Assembly: GCF_001940565.1 (NCBI RefSeq)
Contig: NZ_LTDM01000011.1
Location: forward strand, 1-64,000
Reading direction: 5' to 3'
Length of the DNA stretch: 64,000 bases
DNA from: Tissierella creatinophila DSM 6911
GTDB taxonomy: Bacteria > Bacillota > Clostridia > Tissierellales > Tissierellaceae
Positions 17,016 to 26,058 of this stretch are shown here, piece after piece. The notes beneath the pieces were generated by a model. It had not been told where the DNA came from. It was given only the letters and a program-made list of their open reading frames with translations, and did no database searches. Each line of letters opens with the position of its first letter. The first letter of the stretch is position 1. The position numbers and the translations under genes are program-made.

Positions 17016-18245
17016 TTATTTTATTTTTTCCTTTATAACTTCTAATGCTTTTTTAAGCTGAGTATCTTCTTTTAAGTTTTCTACTCCTATAACTTTTATA
17101 TCTTCGGGAAGTTCTACCACTATATCTGGTTCTATACCTATTCCATGTATATTTGTTCCATTTGGAGTGAAGTATTCAGATATTGTAAGTTTAATCGCCG
17201 ATCCATCCTTTGTAGGTAGAGGTCTTATTCTTTGAACTATTCCCTTACCAAATGTTTTAGTTCCTATAAGTTCTCCTCTTTTATAATCTTTTATAGCTCC
17301 TGAAAGTATTTCTGAAGCACTTGCACTTCCTCCATTTACTAGTACTACTAGAGGAATATCTATTTGAGATGGTTTAGATTTATAATATTCTTTTTCTCCA
17401 CCCTTAGTTTCAGTATAAACTATAGTTCCTTCTCCTAAAAGTTCATCTGCTATATCTGCCGTTACATCTAAAAGCCCTCCAGGATTGTTTCTTAGGTCAA
17501 TTATAAGACCCTTTACATCTTTTCCTTGTAGCTTTTTAAGATCTTTCATAAAGTCTTTATATGTTAATTCATCAAAAGAAGTTATATTTATATAACCTAT
17601 ATTATCATCTACTATGCTTGAATTTACAGTTTCAAGTCTTATTTTTTCTCTAACTATATCTAAATCAAATGTTTTATTTGAACCATCTTTATTTTTCCTT
17701 AAAATAGTTAAAACTACCTTTGTTTTAGGCTTTCCTTTCATTATTTTTACTGCCTTATCCATATCTTCTGCCATAAATTCTTTACCATCTACGGCTATGA
17801 TTTTATCTTCTGGTTTAATTCCAGCTACCTCTCCTGGAGTTCCTTTTATAGGAGAAACTACCGTTATAAGATTATCTTCTCCAGGAGTAACTATTACTCC
17901 TATTCCCCCATATTCTCCAGATGTTTGCTGAGATAAATCAGTGTATTCATCTGCTGTTAAGTATTGAGAATAAGGATCTCCTAAAGATGCAACAATACCT
18001 TTAAGTTGACCTTCTCTTAAAGTTTCATTATCAACATCCTTTAAATAACTTTCCTTTATAAGTGATTCTACTAACTGAACTTTTGAAAACTCTTTAGCAG
18101 TTGATTTTAAATAATCATAATCAGTCTTAGGGATTACAACTTTAGAGTTTAATTGTAAACTAAGGCTATTACTCAAACTAAATGTTGTTATATTTGTTAA
18201 TATAAGTACTATTACAAAGAAAACAATCAATCTTTTTTTTGACAT
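17016..18245 (-). CDS. S41 C-terminal processing peptidase (CtpA/CtpB type)
   Basis: 409-residue extracytoplasmic serine protease. Residues 7-26 form a signal anchor. A PDZ domain (about 100-185, GEYGGIGVIVTPGE) precedes the S41 catalytic domain. The nucleophile Ser is in NGGSASASEIL (about 309) and the general-base Lys in GTKTFGKGIVQ (about 335). Family members cut proteins at the C-terminus; the Bacillus orthologue CtpB signals in sporulation by cutting SpoIVFA. The neighbouring MinJ-like gene supports CtpB orthology, but vegetative CtpA cannot be excluded. A terminator at 18328-18355 separates it from ftsEX-M23. Confidence 0.9.
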   Translation of the reverse strand: MSKKRLIVFFVIVLILTNITTFSLSNSLSLQLNSKVVIPKTDYDYLKSTAKEFSKVQLVESLIKESYLKDVDNETLREGQLKGIVASLGDPYSQYLTADEYTDLSQQTSGEYGGIGVIVTPGEDNLITVVSPIKGTPGEVAGIKPEDKIIAVDGKEFMAEDMDKAVKIMKGKPKTKVVLTILRKNKDGSNKTFDLDIVREKIRLETVNSSIVDDNIGYINITSFDELTYKDFMKDLKKLQGKDVKGLIIDLRNNPGGLLDVTADIADELLGEGTIVYTETKGGEKEYYKSKPSQIDIPLVVLVNGGSASASEILSGAIKDYKRGELIGTKTFGKGIVQRIRPLPTKDGSAIKLTISEYFTPNGTNIHGIGIEPDIVVELPEDIKVIGVENLKEDTQLKKALEVIKEKIK

Positions 18246-18327
18246 TTACTTCACCTCTTGTTTTAAGCTTATAAGCTATTTTATTATATGCATTATAATA
18301 TTATACCACATACCTATTAATTTATAA

Positions 18328-18355
18328 TAAAAAAAAAGGGGATTAATTCCCCTTT
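18328..18355 (-). terminator. Terminator of ftsE-ftsX-M23
   Basis: AAAGGGGA/TCCCCTTT stem with loop TTAAT, followed on the minus strand by at least eight U. The stop codon of the M23 gene (18343-18345) lies in the loop. Confidence 0.9.
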
Positions 18356-19602
18356 ATCCATGGCAATGGATCTACAAAGTCTCCATTTTTTCTAACTTCA
18401 AAATGACTGTGTGGTCCAGTAGATCTTCCAGTACTACCTACCTTGGCTATTCCAGTTCCTCTTTCTACAGACTGCCCTACACTTACTGATGATGATGAAT
18501 TGTGTGCATAAAGAGTAACTATTCCCCCACCGTGATCTACCATTACTGCAATTCCATAACTCCCTAGCCATCCGCTATATATTACTGTTCCACTTGACGC
18601 GGCTACTACATTACTTCCCGCTGGAGCTGCTATATCAATCCCTGTGTGAAGTTTCTGAGTATGCAGTACAGGATGAATTCTATATCCATAATAAGAACTT
18701 ATTCTGCCTGAACTAGGTACTGGCCAAGCCATTGTTCCTCCTGTATATGACTGGGAAGATGACGAACTACTTGAGGAAGAGCCTGGAGATGAACCACTTG
18801 AAGGTGAGCTATTTGATGCAGCTTGTTTTTTAGCTTCTTCTTCTCTTCTTTTAGCTTCTTCACGTGCTCTTTGCTCTTCTTGTAATTGAAGTATTTTTCC
18901 TTTAATGCTTATAGCATAATCATTGAGTTTATCGTATTCTTTTTCAAACTCACCTATATCTTCTTGTAATCTTGACATAAGGTTTTCTTTTTCTCTAGTA
19001 GCTGTTTGTAAATCTTTTTTACGAGATTCAAGTTTTGTTTTAGCTGCTGAAAGAGATGCTCTTTGAGCTTCTAATTCTATCTTTTTTTCTTCTATAATAT
19101 CCTTTTGTTCTCTCATCTCTTCTAATAGTTCTTTATCTTGTTCTGCTATAGCTTGTACCATGTCTTTTCTAGAAAAGAAATCCTGTATATCTTTAGAAGT
19201 AAGAAGTAGCTCTAAATAACTTACATTTCCATTAACATACATAACTTTTATTCTAGCTTCAAAGTTTTCTTGTTTTTCTATTAGTTTTTGTTCAGCTTCT
19301 TTTAATTCTTTTAAATTCTTTTCTATATTTTTTTGGATTAATTCTAATTCATCTTCTACTTTTGCAAGTTCTATAGAAGCTTTGTTCATTTTTCTATCTA
19401 GGTCTCCAATTTGATCTTCCACACTCTTTGACTCACTTTGAGCTCTTTTAATCTTTTCTTGAGTTGTTTTAATCTCATTTTTAATTCCATCTTGTTCTTT
19501 TTTTAAATCCTGAACTTTATCTGCAAAGCTTGTGCTTCCAAATGATAAAACCATTGAAGTAAGTAATACTGTTGAGATCTTTCTAATATCTTTTTTTAGC
19601 AT
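18343..19602 (-). CDS. Secreted murein hydrolase activator: coiled coil plus M23 peptidase
   Basis: 419 residues from the ATG at 19602, which follows AGGGGG at five bases; an in-frame ATG 18 bases upstream overlaps ftsX and lacks a site. It has a signal peptide ending near TSFA-DK, a long charged coiled coil (about 30-245), a Ser-rich linker (about 255-280) and a C-terminal M23 (LytM) domain with HTGIDIAAP, GIVTLYAHN and GPHSHFEVR, which hold the zinc ligands. This is the EnvC/PcsB plan: FtsEX in the membrane is thought to gate such coiled-coil proteins. Unlike EnvC, whose LytM domain is degenerate, the ligands look intact here, so it may cut peptidoglycan itself. Directly downstream of ftsX. 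Confidence 0.9.
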   Translation of the reverse strand: MLKKDIRKISTVLLTSMVLSFGSTSFADKVQDLKKEQDGIKNEIKTTQEKIKRAQSESKSVEDQIGDLDRKMNKASIELAKVEDELELIQKNIEKNLKELKEAEQKLIEKQENFEARIKVMYVNGNVSYLELLLTSKDIQDFFSRKDMVQAIAEQDKELLEEMREQKDIIEEKKIELEAQRASLSAAKTKLESRKKDLQTATREKENLMSRLQEDIGEFEKEYDKLNDYAISIKGKILQLQEEQRAREEAKRREEEAKKQAASNSSPSSGSSPGSSSSSSSSSQSYTGGTMAWPVPSSGRISSYYGYRIHPVLHTQKLHTGIDIAAPAGSNVVAASSGTVIYSGWLGSYGIAVMVDHGGGIVTLYAHNSSSSVSVGQSVERGTGIAKVGSTGRSTGPHSHFEVRKNGDFVDPLPWIKGN

Positions 19603-19612
19603 TTTTTCCCCC

Positions 19613-20509
19613 TTAAACATTTAAATATTTTTTCATGGATATAATGCTTCCTAAAGCACCTATTCCAGAACCTATAACTAAAAACATAATCGAGATATCT
19701 TTTAATATAGTTTCAGGTGGTACAAGCATTATACTATATAGTACACTTAATTTTCCATTTATTAAGTCGAATAAATATCCATATCCAAAATATACTATTA
19801 ATATAGACATAATAGCTGCTACAATTCCAAATAATACTCCTTCCAATACAAAAGGTGTTTTTATATATGAATTGGTAGCTCCAATATATTTCATTATGCC
19901 TATTTCTCTTCTTCTAGATGCTACTGTAAGCTTTATAGTATTTGAAATTATAAATACTGATATGGCGATTAAAACCGCTATGACTATAATTCCACCAAAC
20001 CTTATATATTTTGCAAAAACTTTAAGCTTATCTATTATGTCCTTATGATATTTTATTTTATCTATACCTTCAATATCATTAATCTTTTCTACTATTTTAT
20101 CTGTATTTTGTATGTCTATTATTTTTATTTTATAAGAATCAGGCAAAGTAGTTACCCCTTCTAAAAGGTCCGCTTCTTCTCCCCAATCTTTTTTCAATAT
20201 TTCTAATGCTTTTTCTTGGGATATATATTCTATTGACTTTATACCATCTTCATTTTGGGCAAAGTCTTCTATTAACTTCTTGTTTTCCTCAGTAATATCT
20301 TCTTTTAAAAATATTTCTACTTCATCAAATTTACTTTGAACATCTACAACTAAAGCATTTATACTCATTATAAGAACCAAAACAAACCCAAGTATTATTA
20401 AGACTGCAGATATAGAGGATATAGAAGCTAAACCCATACCGCGGTTTCTCCACATACTTTTAAAGCTCTGTCTAAAAGTACTTTTTATTATCCTAAAATT
20501 ATTCATCAT
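19613..20509 (-). CDS. ftsX: Cell-division ABC permease FtsX
   Basis: 298 residues. A cytoplasmic N-terminus with RNRGMGLASI, one span (about 25-48), an extracellular domain (about 50-165), then three spans at about 172-195, 222-245 and 265-290: the FtsX topology. Two ATGs at 20509 and 20506 overlap the end of ftsE; spacing to AGGAGG favours 20506. The extracellular domain would contact the coiled coil of the downstream M23 protein. Translation is coupled to ftsE. Confidence 0.94.
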   Translation of the reverse strand: MMNNFRIIKSTFRQSFKSMWRNRGMGLASISSISAVLIILGFVLVLIMSINALVVDVQSKFDEVEIFLKEDITEENKKLIEDFAQNEDGIKSIEYISQEKALEILKKDWGEEADLLEGVTTLPDSYKIKIIDIQNTDKIVEKINDIEGIDKIKYHKDIIDKLKVFAKYIRFGGIIVIAVLIAISVFIISNTIKLTVASRRREIGIMKYIGATNSYIKTPFVLEGVLFGIVAAIMSILIVYFGYGYLFDLINGKLSVLYSIMLVPPETILKDISIMFLVIGSGIGALGSIISMKKYLNV

Positions 20510-21179
20510 ATCCTCCTCTTTTTTGATCCCTTACAATCACTCCGTCTTTTAATTGTATAACTCTACGTCTTAAATTGTCAACTATTTCTTTTGCATGAGT
20601 GGCCATTATTACTGTGGTTCCTCTTGCATTTATATCATTTAAAATCTTCATTATCTCTAAACCATTGTCAGGATCTAAGTTTCCCGTAGGTTCATCAGCT
20701 AATAGTATAGGAGGATTGTTTACTATAGCTCTAGCGATAGAGACTCTTTGTTGCTCGCCACCTGAGAGTTGTTCCGGAAAGCTAGATGACTTTCTACTTA
20801 AATCTACTCTATTTAGTACGACAGGAACTCTCCTTCTTATATCTTTAGGGTCAGCCCCTAGTATTTCCATTGCAAAAGCTATATTTTCATAAACTGTCTT
20901 ATTATTTAAAAGCCTAAAATCCTGAAATACTACTCCTAAATTTCTTCTAATATATGGAATGCGTCTATTATTTACTTTTGTAACATTTACACCATTTATA
21001 TACATCTCTCCAGATGTGGGAGCCTCCTCCTTTAATAAAAGTTTTATTAGAGTTGACTTACCAGCTCCACTTTCCCCAACTATATATACAAATTCACCTT
21101 TGTGTATGTGAAGATTTATATCCGTAAGAGCTTTTACTCCACTTTTATATTCTTTACTTATATTTACTAATTTTATCAA
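20499..21179 (-). CDS. ftsE: Cell-division ABC ATPase FtsE
   Basis: 226 residues, starting at a TTG (21179-21177) behind GAGGTGA. Walker A GESGAGKSTLIK, the Q-loop region GVVFQDFRLL, signature LSGGEQQRVSIARA and Walker B ILLADEPTGNLD are all intact. It powers FtsX and hence cell-wall hydrolysis during division or elongation. First gene of the ftsE-ftsX-M23 operon; overlaps ftsX. Confidence 0.96.
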   Translation of the reverse strand: MIKLVNISKEYKSGVKALTDINLHIHKGEFVYIVGESGAGKSTLIKLLLKEEAPTSGEMYINGVNVTKVNNRRIPYIRRNLGVVFQDFRLLNNKTVYENIAFAMEILGADPKDIRRRVPVVLNRVDLSRKSSSFPEQLSGGEQQRVSIARAIVNNPPILLADEPTGNLDPDNGLEIMKILNDINARGTTVIMATHAKEIVDNLRRRVIQLKDGVIVRDQKRGGYDE

Positions 21180-21302
21180 AACTTCACCTCACAATCAGAC
21201 ACTATAATACTATAAATATAATATTATTTTTATTCCTTGATATATCTTATAATCCATTATAGTATATATTCAAGAATAAATAAACACTTTGAGGTGATTT
21301 AA

Positions 21303-21869
21303 TTGGAAAAAAAGTTAATTAGAGAACAAATTCTTAAAAAAAGAAAAACTTTAAGCGAAGAAACACGAGAAATTTATAGTCAAAAAATAACAAATAAATT
21401 GCTCGCTTCTTCTCATTATATGAATGCAAAGACTATTATGTGCTTTATTAGCTTTTCAGATGAAGTAGATACTCATGATTTTATAAAAAGCGCCATACAG
21501 GATGGAAAGAAAATTGTAGTTCCTGTTACCTTCCCTAAAACTCATGAACTCAAGCCCTCTAGAGTAAAGGATTTTAATGAGCTTGAGCCTGGTTATTATA
21601 ATATATTAACTCCAAAAAAAGAGTTTGAAAGATTCATAGACCCCAAAGATATAGATTTAGTAATAACTCCTGGTGTGGCTTTTAGAAAAGATGGATATAG
21701 GGTAGGATATGGAGGGGGGTATTATGATAGATTTTTAAGTAAAATCCCTAATACTATAACCATTGCAATCTGTTTTAGTATTCAATTAGTAGATGAACTT
21801 CCAACAGATAGCTTTGATATACCAGTTGATTATATCTATACTGAAAAAAATATAGTCACTTGTAAATAG
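21303..21869 (+). CDS. 5-formyltetrahydrofolate cyclo-ligase
   Basis: 188 residues from a TTG start behind GAGGTG. It converts 5-formyl-THF to 5,10-methenyl-THF with ATP, a folate salvage step. The basic N-terminus (REQILKKRK) and the signature PGVAFRKDGYRVGYGGGYYD near residues 122-141 identify the family (MTHFS/YgfA/YqgN). Length is standard. It is divergent from ftsE and 71 bases upstream of the CofE-like gene. Confidence 0.93.
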   Translation: MEKKLIREQILKKRKTLSEETREIYSQKITNKLLASSHYMNAKTIMCFISFSDEVDTHDFIKSAIQDGKKIVVPVTFPKTHELKPSRVKDFNELEPGYYNILTPKKEFERFIDPKDIDLVITPGVAFRKDGYRVGYGGGYYDRFLSKIPNTITIAICFSIQLVDELPTDSFDIPVDYIYTEKNIVTCK

Positions 21870-21940
21870 ATGATTAATATTTTATATAGATTTATGATAT
21901 AATATAAAAGTGTTTAATAAAAGTACGGGAGGGAAATAAA

Positions 21941-23125
21941 ATGAGTAGAGCTGTAGGCACTACAGTAAGAGGAATTAGAACCCCTATTGTTAAAGAAGGG
22001 GACGACCTTATAAATATAGTTGTAGATTCTATATTAGAAGCATCAACATTAGAAGGTTTTAAATTTAACGACAAAGATGTGGTTGGTATTACAGAGTCTT
22101 TAGTAGCTAGAGCACAAGGTAATTATGCTACCGCAGAAGCAATTTCAAAAGATATAGACAATAAGTTTTCTGGAGATATAGGTTTAGTTTTTCCTATACT
22201 TAGTAGAAATAGGTTTTCTATACTACTAAAAGGTATCTCAATGACCGGAAAAAAGGTACATCTTCTTTTAAGTTATCCTTCTGATGAAGTTGGAAATCAT
22301 CTTATGGATGTAGATAAGATGGATAGCTTAAATATAAATCCATATTCTGATCTTTTAACTGAAAAAGAATACAGAAAACTCTTTGGAGAGAAGGTAAGCC
22401 ATGAATTTACAGGTATAGACTATGTGAGTCTATATAGAAAAATGGCCAATGACAATATAGATATTTACTTTTCAAACGATCCTAAAGATATATTAAAGTA
22501 CACTAAAGATGTATTGGTGGCAAATATTCATGATAGAAAAAAGACTAAGAGAATATTAAAAGATGCTGGTGCAAATGTGGTATTGGGAATAGATGACATA
22601 TTAACTTCTTCTATAGATGGAAGTGGATACAATGAAGAGTATGGACTTCTTGGTTCAAATCTTGCGTCAGATAATGAAGTAAAACTCTTTCCTAGAAATA
22701 GCCAATATTATGTAGAAGAGATACAAAAGTTACTTATCGAAAAGACAGGTAAAAATATAGAAGTTATGGTTTATGGAGATGGAGCATTTAAAGACCCTAT
22801 AGGGAAAATCTGGGAACTAGCTGACCCTGTGGTTTCCCCTGGCTTTACTGAAGGGCTTAAAGGTACTCCTAATGAGCTTAAACTTAAATATATAGTAGAT
22901 ACGGAACTAGGCGAGTTAAAAGGTGATGAAATATTAACTGCTATGAAAAATAAAATCTATAGTAAAGATATAGATCTTTTAGCAAATGCAGAGTCTTTAG
23001 GTACAACACCAAGACAAATCACAGATCTTTTAGGTAGTCTTTGCGATCTTACAAGTGGTAGTGGAGACAAAGGTACCCCAGTAGTTCTTGTGCAAGGATA
23101 TTTTGATAATTTAGCTAGTGAATAA
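21941..23125 (+). CDS. CofE-like (F420-0:gamma-glutamyl ligase family) protein
   Basis: 394 residues. The N-terminal segment GTTVRGIRTPIVKEGDDL and the following region with ITESLVARAQGN match the F420-0:L-glutamate ligase (CofE) fold; later MVYGDGAFKDP and SPGFTEGLKGTPNELKLKY are typical of the long Firmicutes version. These bacteria are not known to make F420, so the real acceptor of the ligation is unknown; folate is a possibility given the cyclo-ligase next door, but that is inference. Strong GGGAGG site, own terminator. Confidence 0.85.
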   Translation: MSRAVGTTVRGIRTPIVKEGDDLINIVVDSILEASTLEGFKFNDKDVVGITESLVARAQGNYATAEAISKDIDNKFSGDIGLVFPILSRNRFSILLKGISMTGKKVHLLLSYPSDEVGNHLMDVDKMDSLNINPYSDLLTEKEYRKLFGEKVSHEFTGIDYVSLYRKMANDNIDIYFSNDPKDILKYTKDVLVANIHDRKKTKRILKDAGANVVLGIDDILTSSIDGSGYNEEYGLLGSNLASDNEVKLFPRNSQYYVEEIQKLLIEKTGKNIEVMVYGDGAFKDPIGKIWELADPVVSPGFTEGLKGTPNELKLKYIVDTELGELKGDEILTAMKNKIYSKDIDLLANAESLGTTPRQITDLLGSLCDLTSGSGDKGTPVVLVQGYFDNLASE

Positions 23126-23163
23126 AAATAGGCTATTGCAATTTAATTGCAATAGCCTATTTT
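23125..23163 (+). terminator. Terminator of the CofE-like gene
   Basis: AATAGGCTATTGCAATT and its perfect complement AATTGCAATAGCCTATT form a nearly loop-free hairpin followed by T residues. It may also serve cysE on the opposite strand, which ends at 23187. Confidence 0.88.
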
Positions 23164-23186
23164 GTAAAAAATAACAAGATTAAAAT

Positions 23187-23705
23187 TTATCTTTTCTCTA
23201 TTATTCTAGCTGGAACGCCTACTGCTGTAGCATAAGGAGGAACTGATTTTAATACTACTGCATTGGCACCTATCTTTGCACCTTTTCCAATTGTTATAGG
23301 ACCTAATACCTTTGCTCCTGCACCTATTATTACATCATCTTCTACAGTAGGGTGCCTCTTTACATTTTTGTCTCCTCCTACGCCTCCAAGAGTGACTCCA
23401 TGATACATCAATACATTATCTCCTATTTCTGCAGTCTCTCCAATTACAACTCCCATCCCATGATCAATAAATACATCTCTTCCTATTGTAGCGCCAGGAT
23501 GTATTTCTATACCTGTAATCCTTCTAGCTCTTTGTGCTATCATCTTAGCAAGTATATTGTGGTCTTTTTTATAGAGTTTATTAGTTAGTTTATAATAGCA
23601 CATAGCCTTTATACTTGGCGATGATATTATTGCATCAAATAAGTTTTTAGCAGCTGGATCTTTTTTGAGTACATTATAACCTTGCTCTTTTAAAAATTTT
23701 ATCAT
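23187..23705 (-). CDS. cysE: Serine O-acetyltransferase
   Basis: 172 residues, the short Gram-positive form. It acetylates serine with acetyl-CoA to give O-acetylserine for CysK. A short alpha-helical N-terminus precedes the left-handed beta-helix with hexapeptide repeats (IHPGATIGRDVFIDHGMG, IGAGAKVLGPITIGKGAKIG) and the catalytic His in the DHG motif. Starts four bases after cysK with a GGGAGAG site. Controlled by the cysteine T-box upstream of cysK. Confidence 0.95.
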   Translation of the reverse strand: MIKFLKEQGYNVLKKDPAAKNLFDAIISSPSIKAMCYYKLTNKLYKKDHNILAKMIAQRARRITGIEIHPGATIGRDVFIDHGMGVVIGETAEIGDNVLMYHGVTLGGVGGDKNVKRHPTVEDDVIIGAGAKVLGPITIGKGAKIGANAVVLKSVPPYATAVGVPARIIEKR

Positions 23706-23709
23706 AACA

Positions 23710-24627
23710 TCACTCTCCCAATAATAGATCTGTCGATAGATACCTCTCTCCTGTATCAGGTAATACTGTTAGTATTCTATGATTCTTTCCTAATCTTTTT
23801 GCCATTATCATAGCTGCGGCTAAGTTTGCCCCAGATGATATCCCACAAAGTATGCCTTCTTTCTCTCCCAACAATCTGGCATATTTAAAAGCTTCTTCAG
23901 CTCCAATATGAATTATTTCATCTACTACTTCTCTATCAAATATACTAGGTACAAAGTTTGCACCTAACCCTTGAATCTTATGAGGTGCAGGATCTTTACC
24001 AGATAAAACTTGAGATTCTGTTGGTTCTACTGCAACTATATATATTCCTTTTATAACTTCTTTTAACTTTTTACCTACCCCTGAAACTGTACCACCAGTT
24101 CCAACTCCAGCTATAAATACATCTAATTTCTTTTGTGTATCTTTTATTATTTCCTCAGCTGTTGTCTCATAATGGGCTTTTGCATTGTTTTGGTTTGAAA
24201 ACTGATCTGGCATAAAATATCTATTTTCCTTTGCAAGTTTCTTTGCCTTTTCAACTGAACCGGACATCCCCTTCTTACCATCGGTCAGTATTAGTTCTGC
24301 TCCATATGCCTTTAATATCTTTCTTCTCTCAAGACTCATAGTATCAGGCATAACTAATATCACCCTATATCCTTTTGATGCTCCTATCATAGCTAAGCCA
24401 ATTCCGGTATTGCCACTTGTGGGCTCTATTATGGTGTCCCCTTTTTTTAATATCCCTTTTTGTTCTGCCCCTTCTATCATATATAGTGCTGCTCTATCCT
24501 TAATACTACCAGATGGGTTAAAGGATTCTACTTTGACAAATATTTCTGCACTATCTTCTTCTTGTAAGTTATTTAACTTTATAATTGGTGTATTTCCTAT
24601 AGACTCATAAATATTATTTAATATCAT
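23710..24627 (-). CDS. cysK: Cysteine synthase A (O-acetylserine sulfhydrylase)
   Basis: 305-residue PLP enzyme that makes cysteine from O-acetylserine and sulfide. The PLP lysine is K43 in NPSGSIKDRAA; the substrate loop is EPTSGNTGIGLA; the phosphate-binding loop is GVGTGGTVSG. Length is standard. First gene of the cysK-cysE operon, behind AGGAGG and a cysteine T-box terminator. Confidence 0.97.
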   Translation of the reverse strand: MILNNIYESIGNTPIIKLNNLQEEDSAEIFVKVESFNPSGSIKDRAALYMIEGAEQKGILKKGDTIIEPTSGNTGIGLAMIGASKGYRVILVMPDTMSLERRKILKAYGAELILTDGKKGMSGSVEKAKKLAKENRYFMPDQFSNQNNAKAHYETTAEEIIKDTQKKLDVFIAGVGTGGTVSGVGKKLKEVIKGIYIVAVEPTESQVLSGKDPAPHKIQGLGANFVPSIFDREVVDEIIHIGAEEAFKYARLLGEKEGILCGISSGANLAAAMIMAKRLGKNHRILTVLPDTGERYLSTDLLLGE

Positions 24628-24671
24628 GCTATCTACCTCCTGGTTTTTTTATTGTTTTTTCCTACAAATTA

Positions 24672-24900
24672 TAAAAAAACCTTTTGCCTTTCTGTATAAT
24701 ACAGAGGCAAAAGGTTTTTTCGCGGTTCCACTCTGCTTAGGAGAAACTCCCAGCTCATTAAGGTATATCTACCTTAGTTCTATAAGGGGAACAACCCTAT
24801 AAGTCTACTTTTCTTCGACTTTAAACTCCTTGGTGCACTTGGGCTATATTTGTATAGGTTCTTTTCACCATAGAACCCTCTCTGTAATACACTTTATAGC
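24672..24900 (-). ncRNA. Cysteine T-box leader of cysK-cysE
   Basis: On the minus strand: the Stem I apical motif GGTGAAAAGAACC, a specifier TGC at 24837-24835 followed by A, the T-box AGAGTGGAACCGCG (24734-24721), then a terminator with CCTTTTGCCT pairing AGGCAAAAGG and a U run (24720-24672). TGC is a cysteine codon, which fits the genes. Uncharged tRNA-Cys should favour the antiterminator and switch on cysteine synthesis. Confidence 0.93.
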
Positions 24901-25072
24901 TTACTCTACCAATTCATAGTATTTTAGTATATTTTAATATTATATGAGATTATATCACAAAAGGTACTAATTTAAAAGTTTAAATAATTAAATTTTTAAA
25001 AAAATTTAAAATAAATCTTTTTTGTTCTTTTATTGCCCATAGCTCACATTATTATAGTCTGTTTCTATTAAA

Positions 25073-25120
25073 AGAGAACTAATTCTAAAATTTTAAAACT
25101 TTAGAATTAGTTCTCTTTGT
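25073..25120 (-). terminator. Terminator of the PrcB-like gene
   Basis: AGAGAACTAATTCTAAA (25073-25089) pairs perfectly with 25100-25116 around a 10-base loop, with TTTT on the minus-strand exit. The gene ends at 25128. Confidence 0.85.
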
Positions 25121-25127
25121 TTAATTT

Positions 25128-25565
25128 TTAATCATCATAATTTGTATCTAAATAAATTTTCTCAGGAACATCTTTAAGTTTTGTCTTTACTATTGTATAA
25201 GGATAAGAGTATTCTTGAGGAAGTACTTCATCAGGCTTTGGATCTTCAAACTCTGCAAATACTCTTATGTCAAATTTATCCTTATCATGATTTTCCCTTA
25301 CTATCTTTTCTATCTCTACACTGTATCCTTTAGATTTTTTCTCTCCTCTAGTTACTATAATGTATACTTCTCCTTCATATTTACAGCTAAGAGCTCTTTC
25401 CTCCATTATATATGTAGGAAGCATCTCTTTTATTTTTTCTGGAATATCTTCTTTTAAAACTATCTTATAATTTATCTCTCCATCATCCCCCTTCAGGATC
25501 TTGGGTACTAAGAGACTTCCAATAATAACTAATAGTGCTACTCCAAAGATTATATACCTTTTCAA
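25128..25565 (-). CDS. PrcB-like membrane-anchored protein
   Basis: About 145 residues. An N-terminal signal anchor (KRYIIFGVALLVIIGSLLV) and an extracytoplasmic domain whose second half (SKGYSVEIEKIVREN, then PKPDEVLPQEYSYPYTIV) matches the PrcB C-terminal domain, known from the Treponema dentilisin complex and common in clostridial envelope proteins. Start is uncertain: TTG at 25565 lies seven bases after GGAGG and gives a clean signal; ATGs at 25571 and 25580 have poor spacing. It follows the endoribonuclease gene, with a terminator between. Confidence 0.7.
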   Translation of the reverse strand: MKRYIIFGVALLVIIGSLLVPKILKGDDGEINYKIVLKEDIPEKIKEMLPTYIMEERALSCKYEGEVYIIVTRGEKKSKGYSVEIEKIVRENHDKDKFDIRVFAEFEDPKPDEVLPQEYSYPYTIVKTKLKDVPEKIYLDTNYDD

Positions 25566-25649
25566 ATCCATCCCCTCCATTTAATTCTTTAACCTATTAG
25601 TATTCTTAAGGGTTTTAAAATATGTATATCTAGTCCTATAATAAATTTA

Positions 25650-25690
25650 AAAGGTCAATATTAGATAATCTCTAATACTGACCTTTTTTA
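25650..25690 (-). terminator. Terminator of the toxin-antitoxin gene pair
   Basis: AAAGGTCAATATTAGA (25650-25665) pairs with 25671-25686 with one mismatch; a 5-base loop and AT-rich exit. It lies just after the endoribonuclease stop codon (25705). Confidence 0.8.
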
Positions 25691-25704
25691 TATGTATATT
25701 CATT

Positions 25705-26058
25705 TTACTTTAAAGATACAAGCCCTATACTTATTCTTAATGCATCATCTATATATCTCATCATGTTTTCATCAAATCTTCCTACTTTTTCTCTAAGTCT
25801 CTTTTTATCTATAGTTCTAATTTGTTCTAATAGAACCACCGAATCTTTAGGAAGTCCGTATTCTTGACCTAATATCTCCACATGTGTGGGTAGTTTTGCT
25901 TTATTGATTTGGGATGTGATTGCTGATATTATGATAGTTGGACTATATTTGTTGCCTATGTCATTTTGAATAACAAGTACTGGACGAACTCCGCCTTGTT
26001 CTGAACCTATTACAGGACTTAAATCTGCATAAAAGACATCTCCTCTTTTTACTATCAC
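25705..26058 (-). CDS. ndoA: MazF/PemK-type endoribonuclease EndoA (NdoA)
   Basis: 117-residue toxin, the standard length. The N-terminal [21 protein letters not shown] and the following [12 protein letters not shown] and TIIISAIT segments are canonical. It cleaves mRNA at short motifs and is held by the antitoxin encoded just upstream. Its GTG start (26058-26056) overlaps the antitoxin TGA, enforcing coupled translation. Position after alr matches the Bacillus alr-ndoAI-ndoA order. Confidence 0.95.
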   Translation of the reverse strand: MIVKRGDVFYADLSPVIGSEQGGVRPVLVIQNDIGNKYSPTIIISAITSQINKAKLPTHVEILGQEYGLPKDSVVLLEQIRTIDKKRLREKVGRFDENMMRYIDDALRISIGLVSLK

